NCBI GenBank assembly: GCA_029067085.1 | Contig: JAIEFE010000019.1 | Location: 151,699 to 215,698, forward strand | DNA: 64,000 nt | From: Lachnospiraceae bacterium | GTDB taxonomy: Bacteria > Bacillota > Clostridia > Lachnospirales > Lachnospiraceae | Reading direction: 5' to 3' | Part shown: positions 59,578 to 64,000 of the stretch, piece by piece | Position numbering within the stretch: position 1 is the first letter of the stretch | Layout of the letters: each line of letters opens with the position of its first letter | Notes under the pieces: generated by a model | The model's database searches: none | Told to the model about the DNA's origin: nothing | What the model saw: only the letters and a program-made list of their open reading frames with translations | Made by a program: the position numbers and the translations under genes

Positions 59578-60348
59578 ATGATAAATAAATATATTGCGAC
59601 TGCCCGGATGGCCGTACAAGGCAAAACGGGCGGTGGTGTGTTTTATATGTTTCCGGAAATTATTATGAAGGCAGTGTATCTGGTGCCGGTAATGTTTATC
59701 TGGAAAACACTGGTGGAAAGCGGATATGAGGCAGAGATGTCGGTTTCACAGCTTTTGAGCTATACTTATGTCAATGTGCTGCTGGCAGACATGATGGTGG
59801 TATATACCTTTTTATCGGCATGGGATTACGATACCAGAAGCATGGAAATGTTTACCCGTCCCCTGCCGGTGTTCGGGCAGGTCATCTCAAGGACGATTGG
59901 AGAGTGGATACCGATGCTGCTTTTGTTTTCGGTGCCGATGTTTATGGCCGCCCCCATGTTGAAAATAAGAATACTTCCCGGGACTTTGTGGGTAATTCCG
60001 TCACTGATGCTAAGTGTATCTCTCGGGTTTGCCTTTGAATTTCTGTTTTACTGCGTTACCGTCAGGCTGCGCAATGTTTCATGGCTTACCTATGTGATCA
60101 GGAGCGCTGTGACATCTTTTTTTTCAGGCACAGTGATACCATTCAAAATACTGCCCTTTGGCATGGACAGGTGGATTAACTATCAGCCTTTCGGCAGTCT
60201 GGGAGGTGCCTTCCTGTCGTTATATGTAGGAAGTGCAAGGGCCTCGGAAATCATTCCGGTACAGATTTTCTGGAATATTGTGATATGGATTGCCGCGGCA
60301 GCGTGGTTCCAAAAATCCAGAGAGAGGATGGTAAGTTTTGGTGGATAA
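59578..60348 (+). CDS. ABC-2 family permease, second exporter (first of pair)
   Basis: A 256-residue protein with about six membrane helices, similar in size and outline to the permease at 50377. It starts M-I-N-K-Y-I-A-T-A-R-M-A-V. ATG 59578 follows GAGAGG; an in-frame ATG at 59563 is less likely. The W-D-Y-D-T-R-S-M-E loop corresponds to the coupling region. The next permease gene starts before its stop codon. Confidence 0.82.
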   Translation: MINKYIATARMAVQGKTGGGVFYMFPEIIMKAVYLVPVMFIWKTLVESGYEAEMSVSQLLSYTYVNVLLADMMVVYTFLSAWDYDTRSMEMFTRPLPVFGQVISRTIGEWIPMLLLFSVPMFMAAPMLKIRILPGTLWVIPSLMLSVSLGFAFEFLFYCVTVRLRNVSWLTYVIRSAVTSFFSGTVIPFKILPFGMDRWINYQPFGSLGGAFLSLYVGSARASEIIPVQIFWNIVIWIAAAAWFQKSRERMVSFGG

Positions 60349-61192
60349 AAATAAACTGTTTCATGTAATAAAGAGATATTTTCAACTGCTTAAAATATAT
60401 GCCGGCATGGATCTGGCTTCCCTGATGCGGGATGGGAAGTTTATGGCGATCGTTATCATTGCCGATATTGTTTCGAATATATCGTCGATTTCCGGGATAT
60501 TTCTTCTGGCGTGGAAATTTGGCGGAATTGGCGGTATGGATCGGTTTGAAGTTCTGTTCATGCTGGCATATGGCAATATCGTGATGGGTTTTCTCAATAT
60601 GATGGGCGGATGTAATGCGCTGTTTCCAAGCAGGATCATCGGCAGAGGGCAGTGGGAGCATATGTTTATCATGCCCGTTCCTTATGCCGTGCAGCTGACA
60701 GTAGGAATATTTCCTTTTACCGGTTCCAGCAGCTTTCTGTCAGGAATCGGGATGCTGTGGGTGGCCGTATGCCATATGGAAACGGTTATGCCCTGGTGGT
60801 GGCCGGGAATGCTGATTTTCCAGCTGATGATCAGTATGGTAATCGTGGTGGCGCTTTCTTATTTGTTATCAAGTCTTGCCTTTTATGCGCCGGTACAGTG
60901 TGAGGAGATATCCGGTGCGGTGGTTTACAGTATGGGCCGTACCATGACTTTTCCGTTAACCGGTATGCCGATGTATATCCGGTATCCTCTGCTCACCATT
61001 TTTCCGGCAGGCCTGATGGCATGGTTTCCGAGCATGATTCTGTTGGGGAAGGCAGCAACATTTGAAGTCATTTATTCGGCGATATTTGCATTGATGATAT
61101 CGCTGAGTGCAACATATTTTTTCAGGAAAGGATTTAGATATTATGTTAAAAAAGGAATCAACAGATATGTTTCAGGCGGTCACCGCTCCTGA
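60341..61192 (+). CDS. ABC-2 family permease, second exporter (second of pair)
   Basis: A 283-residue membrane protein with about six helices. The cytoplasmic loop near residue 103 (G-R-G-Q-W-E-H-M-F-I-M-P) parallels the D-G-G-F-D-R-F-I-L-R-P loop of the first exporter. GTG 60341 is taken as start; TTG 60338 is also possible. It overlaps both neighbours (8 bases with the previous, 50 with the ATPase), so the three genes form one unit. Confidence 0.8.
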   Translation: MDKNKLFHVIKRYFQLLKIYAGMDLASLMRDGKFMAIVIIADIVSNISSISGIFLLAWKFGGIGGMDRFEVLFMLAYGNIVMGFLNMMGGCNALFPSRIIGRGQWEHMFIMPVPYAVQLTVGIFPFTGSSSFLSGIGMLWVAVCHMETVMPWWWPGMLIFQLMISMVIVVALSYLLSSLAFYAPVQCEEISGAVVYSMGRTMTFPLTGMPMYIRYPLLTIFPAGLMAWFPSMILLGKAATFEVIYSAIFALMISLSATYFFRKGFRYYVKKGINRYVSGGHRS

Positions 61193-62204
61193 GGATATTG
61201 CGGTAAAGGTGGAGTCTGTGAGTAAAGTGTTTACACAATGGCAGCGGAATAAAGACAATTCCGGGAAAAAAATTGCTTTCGGTAAAAAAGGAATCGGAAA
61301 CTTTTTCAAGCAGGAAAGGGAAACGGTATCCGCACTTGACAATGTTTCTTTCCAGATCAGACATGGCGAGTTTGTAGCGTATGCAGGTCCAAACGGAGCA
61401 GGCAAAAGCACCACAATGAAGTTGTTGTCGGGTATCCTTCAACCCACAGAAGGGGCGATATCCGTGCTGGGAATGTCGCCGGAGAAGGACAGAATCGCTC
61501 TTATGAAAAAACTCGGCGTGTTATTTGGGAATCGAACTGAGCTTTGGTGGGATCATCCGGTGATGCAGAGCTTTGAATGGAAAAAGGTAGTGTGGGATAT
61601 TCCGGATACGGTATACAAACGGAATCTGGATATGGTGACGGAATTATTGGATATTGGTGAGATTAGGAATACCTTTGCAAGAGAATTGTCACTGGGGCAG
61701 CGAATGAGGGCTGATCTGGCAATGATGCTGTTGCATTCGCCGGAGCTGATTCTGTTGGACGAGCCAACGCTGGGACTGGATGTAGTGGCAAAGCGTCAGA
61801 TGATAGATTTTTTGAAAAAGATCAATCAGGAGGAAGGTGTGACAATTCTGGTGACCAGTCATGATATGGATGATCTGGAGGAGATGGCGCAGAGAATTCT
61901 GATGATCTCCAAGGGAAAGCTTGCCTTTGACGGCAGTTTCGATGGATTGCGCGACATTACGGGAAATCTCACACATTTCATCGTTACCACAGACGGCAGG
62001 GAACTTCAACTAGAGGGTTGCCGGCTTCTAAGCGGGAATCGTGGTGTTTTTGAATTCGAGGCGGATCTGAGCTGCCTGCCTGTCAAAGTATTGTTGGAGA
62101 GGCTGTCGAAGGCGGATGGAGTCCTGGACGTGGAAATAAGGAAAGCGCCTATTGAAAAAGTGATTGCACAGATTTATCAGGCATGGGCTGAACCTTTGGA
62201 ATAA
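61143..62204 (+). CDS. ABC-2 exporter ATP-binding protein, second exporter
   Basis: A 353-residue ATPase. Walker A G-P-N-G-A-G-K-S-T near 84, signature L-S-L-G-Q-R-M-R-A-D near 185 and Walker B L-I-L-L-D-E-P-T-L-G-L-D near 207 match the first system's ATPase at 49385, including the same residues after the signature. A 60-residue N-terminal stretch precedes the nucleotide fold. ATG 61143 follows AGGAAAGG. Gene order (permease, permease, ATPase) is reversed against the first exporter. Confidence 0.87.
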   Translation: MLKKESTDMFQAVTAPEDIAVKVESVSKVFTQWQRNKDNSGKKIAFGKKGIGNFFKQERETVSALDNVSFQIRHGEFVAYAGPNGAGKSTTMKLLSGILQPTEGAISVLGMSPEKDRIALMKKLGVLFGNRTELWWDHPVMQSFEWKKVVWDIPDTVYKRNLDMVTELLDIGEIRNTFARELSLGQRMRADLAMMLLHSPELILLDEPTLGLDVVAKRQMIDFLKKINQEEGVTILVTSHDMDDLEEMAQRILMISKGKLAFDGSFDGLRDITGNLTHFIVTTDGRELQLEGCRLLSGNRGVFEFEADLSCLPVKVLLERLSKADGVLDVEIRKAPIEKVIAQIYQAWAEPLE

Positions 62205-62305
62205 GTCACTCTTCCTTTAGTATTTGGTGGTAAAATCCCCATGTAAAAGATACCCCACCCTTTTACTTTCTATACACGTTGATTCTCTGAAGCCTAGTAT
62301 AGTGC

Positions 62306-62641
62306 TCAGTGCGATCTTACGAAACCGTATATCAATTCGGTGTATCTCTCCGGCTGCTCAAACCAAGACAGATGTGCGCAGCCGGAGAGAACTTCTGTCC
62401 TGCTGTTTTTTGCGTGCTTGCTAAAATACTCCCTCTCGTAATCCCCGCAGGTCATATGACAGTAACGCTGAACCTCCTCGTACAAATCTATGCTCATAGA
62501 CTTGTCAAAGGCTTCTTTTGCAGATATGCCGTTTCTCAGAATTTCTTTGCAAAGTCCGATTTGCTCTTCATTATCACCCTGCTCATAGTACGGCAGAGTG
62601 GCATTCGCAATCGCCCTTGCGGTATGCAGAGCACTCCACAT
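62306..62641 (-). pseudogene. Truncated alpha/beta-hydrolase (C-terminal part)
   Basis: A 111-residue frame on the minus strand. Its end S-G-C-A-H-L-S-W-F-E-Q-P-E-R-Y then E-L-I-Y matches the C-terminal His loop of alpha/beta hydrolases, and C-G-D-Y-E could hold the acidic residue. The nucleophile elbow (G-x-S-x-G) and the first half of the fold are missing. No good ribosome site precedes ATG 62641 (GTG 62650 is the alternative). Upstream DNA on this strand is AT-rich and non-coding, so this is probably a remnant of a larger gene. Confidence 0.5.
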
Positions 62642-62650
62642 TGTATTCAC

Positions 62651-63096
62651 CCACTTAATCTTAGTAATCTATGTACATTGATATGTAATATAATACCATA
62701 TCATTTTGTCAATAGTCATTCATCAAATGCCTTAAAATCGTAATTGCCGATATCAAATCTGCAAAGGTTACGATTGTCCAGACCTATACAGGCATTGCTA
62801 TTGCACTTGATAAATTATTTTGTTTTTGTAAAATTAACTAATACAATATGTTGTGCTTTTCAATAATATATAACATTTTGATTCGATATGTTGATGTTTG
62901 TTGTTTGTGTACGATATTGCGTCTACTATTTTTCTACAAACGCTCTTTTGGAAATTCTTTGCATTTCTCTTATCGCTGTGATATATCTGTTTTAGGAAGA
63001 TTTATCATTTCATTTGAGATGCCTTCCGCTTGTTTGAATCAGCAACTCTCTGGAGCATTGCTCCGTCATTATTGTCTGAGAAAGGAAAACACGTCT
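62651..63096. other. AT-rich intergenic region
   Basis: About 450 bases before the Rpn nuclease gene. The sequence is strongly A/T-rich with no credible reading frame. No clear terminator or repeat was identified. A small promoter-like TATTATATT lies near 62690 on the minus strand. Confidence 0.5.
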
Positions 63097-64000
63097 ATGA
63101 AACATATTAACAGTTCCAGTTTTTGGGACGCGACCGGTTCGATTCCCTATGGCATGACCAACGACTATATGTTCCGGGCTGTGTTACAGTCCAACAATAA
63201 AGTTTTACGCGGAATAATCTGTTCCCTGCTCCATCTCTCCGAACAGAAAGTAGTGTCCGCGGAGATTACCAATCCTGTCATATTGGGAGAGGAAGTGACA
63301 GACAAAGAATTCCGTCTGGACATCAATGTGATTTTGAACAACAGTACCCTGATTAATATGGAGATGCAGATTGCCAATAAGCTAAACTGGAGAGAACGCT
63401 CAGTCATGTATCTGTGCCGTTCTTTCGATCAATTGAATCGCGGACAGGATTATATGGAAGCAAAGCCTGCTGTACATATCGGGTTTTTGGATTATACGCT
63501 GTTTGATGAACAACCTGAATTTTATGCATCTTATAAACTGATAAACGTTAAAAACAATCAAAAATATAGTGACAATCTCACTTTAAATGTGGTAGACTTA
63601 TCCCGGATAGACTTGGCGACCGATGAGGATAAGAAGTATCATATTCACGAGTGGGCAATGCTTTTTAAGGCAACAACATGGGAGGAGATCAAAATGTTGG
63701 CATCCAAGGATGAATATTTACAGGAAGCGTCTGAAACTATATTTCGCATGAGTGCTGACGAACTGGTACGCAAACGTTGTCTTGATCGGGAGGAGTACTA
63801 TCAGGATCTGCGTAATTATGAACGGAAGATAGAGCAGGATCGGATAGAGCATGAACAGGATAAGCGTAGGTATGAGCAGAAGATAGAGCAGGATCGGATA
63901 GAGCATGAACAGGATAAGCGTAGGTATGAGCAGAAGATAGAGCAGGATCGGATAGAGCATGAACAGGATAAGCGTAGGTATGAGCAGAAGATAGAGCAGG
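63097..64000 (+). CDS. Rpn-family PD-(D/E)XK nuclease/transposase-like protein, 3' end outside window
   Basis: The frame runs open from ATG 63097 (AAAGGA ten bases upstream) to the window edge, giving at least 301 residues. The N-terminal domain is a PD-(D/E)XK nuclease: D75 in F-R-L-D-I-N and E89/Q91 in N-M-E-M-Q, the D...ExQ pattern of the Rpn (YhgA-like, PF12784) family. From residue 248 the protein is coiled coil with an 18-residue perfect repeat D-R-I-E-H-E-Q-D-K-R-R-Y-E-Q-K-I-E-Q. Rpn proteins are DNA endonucleases linked to recombination. The 3' end lies beyond base 64000. Confidence 0.85.
   Translation, partial: MKHINSSSFWDATGSIPYGMTNDYMFRAVLQSNNKVLRGIICSLLHLSEQKVVSAEITNPVILGEEVTDKEFRLDINVILNNSTLINMEMQIANKLNWRERSVMYLCRSFDQLNRGQDYMEAKPAVHIGFLDYTLFDEQPEFYASYKLINVKNNQKYSDNLTLNVVDLSRIDLATDEDKKYHIHEWAMLFKATTWEEIKMLASKDEYLQEASETIFRMSADELVRKRCLDREEYYQDLRNYERKIEQDRIEHEQDKRRYEQKIEQDRIEHEQDKRRYEQKIEQDRIEHEQDKRRYEQKIEQ
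63838..63999 (+). repeat. 54-bp perfect tandem repeat in the Rpn gene
   Basis: Three identical 54-base units start at 63838, 63892 and 63946 and continue past the window. Each encodes 18 residues of coiled coil. A diverged half-unit precedes them at about 63802-63837 (Q-D-L-R-N-Y-E-R-K-I-E-Q), the likely ancestor. Complete identity suggests recent expansion. Confidence 0.92.

Noticed and set aside
62309..62743. 144-codon plus-strand frame opposite the hydrolase remnant
   Set aside because: No ribosome site; the minus strand shows hydrolase motifs over the same bases.
63136..63148. GGTTCGATTCCC, resembling the T-arm of a tRNA
   Set aside because: It lies inside the Rpn reading frame (T-G-S-I-P-Y) and no acceptor, D or anticodon arms can be formed around it.
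63718..63960. Minus-strand frame with repeated M-L-Y-P-I-L-L-Y-L-L-L
   Set aside because: It is the reverse reading of the 54-bp coding repeat and has no independent signals; the plus strand is a clear protein.
63838..63999. CRISPR array
   Set aside because: The 54-bp units are directly adjacent with no spacers, in frame and encode coiled coil.

Overview
The window reads as chromosomal DNA of an anaerobic, endospore-forming Firmicute, most likely family Lachnospiraceae (Clostridium cluster XIVa). The main evidence is the gene order mazG - hup - rqcP(yabO) - yabP - yabQ - divIC - spoIIE-like - tilS - hpt - ftsH, which follows the Bacillus/Clostridium arrangement. Supporting signs are a CotS-type spore coat kinase, many glycoside hydrolases, a PerR/reverse-rubrerythrin pair and GGAGG-type ribosome binding sites. 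No rRNA, tRNA, CRISPR array or recognisable insertion sequence was seen. Genus cannot be fixed from the sequence alone.

Layout. (1) 1-10.6 kb is a carbohydrate-use cluster: the end of an AraC regulator, a GH127 beta-L-arabinofuranosidase, a second AraC regulator broken by a stop codon, a GPH-type sugar symporter, an alpha/beta-hydrolase esterase, and two GH3 glycosidases with opposite domain orders. (2) 10.6-23.4 kb is the housekeeping and sporulation core: CCA-adding enzyme, CotS-like kinase, PEGA lipoprotein, then mazG through ftsH. (3) 23.4-29.6 kb holds a GH13 alpha-glucanase, a transglutaminase-like surface protein and a GH95 alpha-L-fucosidase. (4) 29.6-33.4 kb carries two ECF sigma/anti-sigma pairs flanking a threonine aldolase. 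One anti-sigma candidate carries an FtsX-type extracellular domain. (5) 33.4-39.5 kb is a second sugar cluster: a divergent AraC regulator, then a zinc dehydrogenase, an aldo/keto reductase, a FucU/RbsD mutarotase and a GH31 glycosidase. (6) 39.5-46.7 kb holds a VWA lipoprotein with the same promoter motif as the second ECF operon, an Hsp20, a lipoprotein, a four-gene minus-strand operon (zinc-ribbon kinase, two related proteins, a SpoU methyltransferase) and a peptidase-E-like protein.

(7) 47-52 kb is a soluble LytTR/GHKL two-component pair followed by an ABC-2 exporter. (8) 52-57.5 kb contains reverse rubrerythrin and PerR (with a promoter embedded in an inverted-repeat operator), a second two-component system, an RluA-like pseudouridine synthase and an AI-2E-family permease. 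(9) 57.5-62.2 kb holds an O-antigen-ligase-like protein, an orphan 58-residue protein and a second, related ABC-2 exporter. (10) The end contains a truncated hydrolase and a Rpn-family PD-(D/E)XK nuclease whose coiled-coil tail is encoded by perfect 54-bp tandem repeats and runs off the window.

The most interesting signals are the shared ECF promoter motif upstream of the second sigma operon and the VWA lipoprotein; the FtsX-domain anti-sigma candidate; the minus-strand operon with two related proteins, one keeping and one losing a ParB/sulfiredoxin-like motif; and the expanding repeat in the Rpn nuclease. Coordinates, motifs and repeats were read by eye. Family assignments come from recalled family signatures, not database searches.
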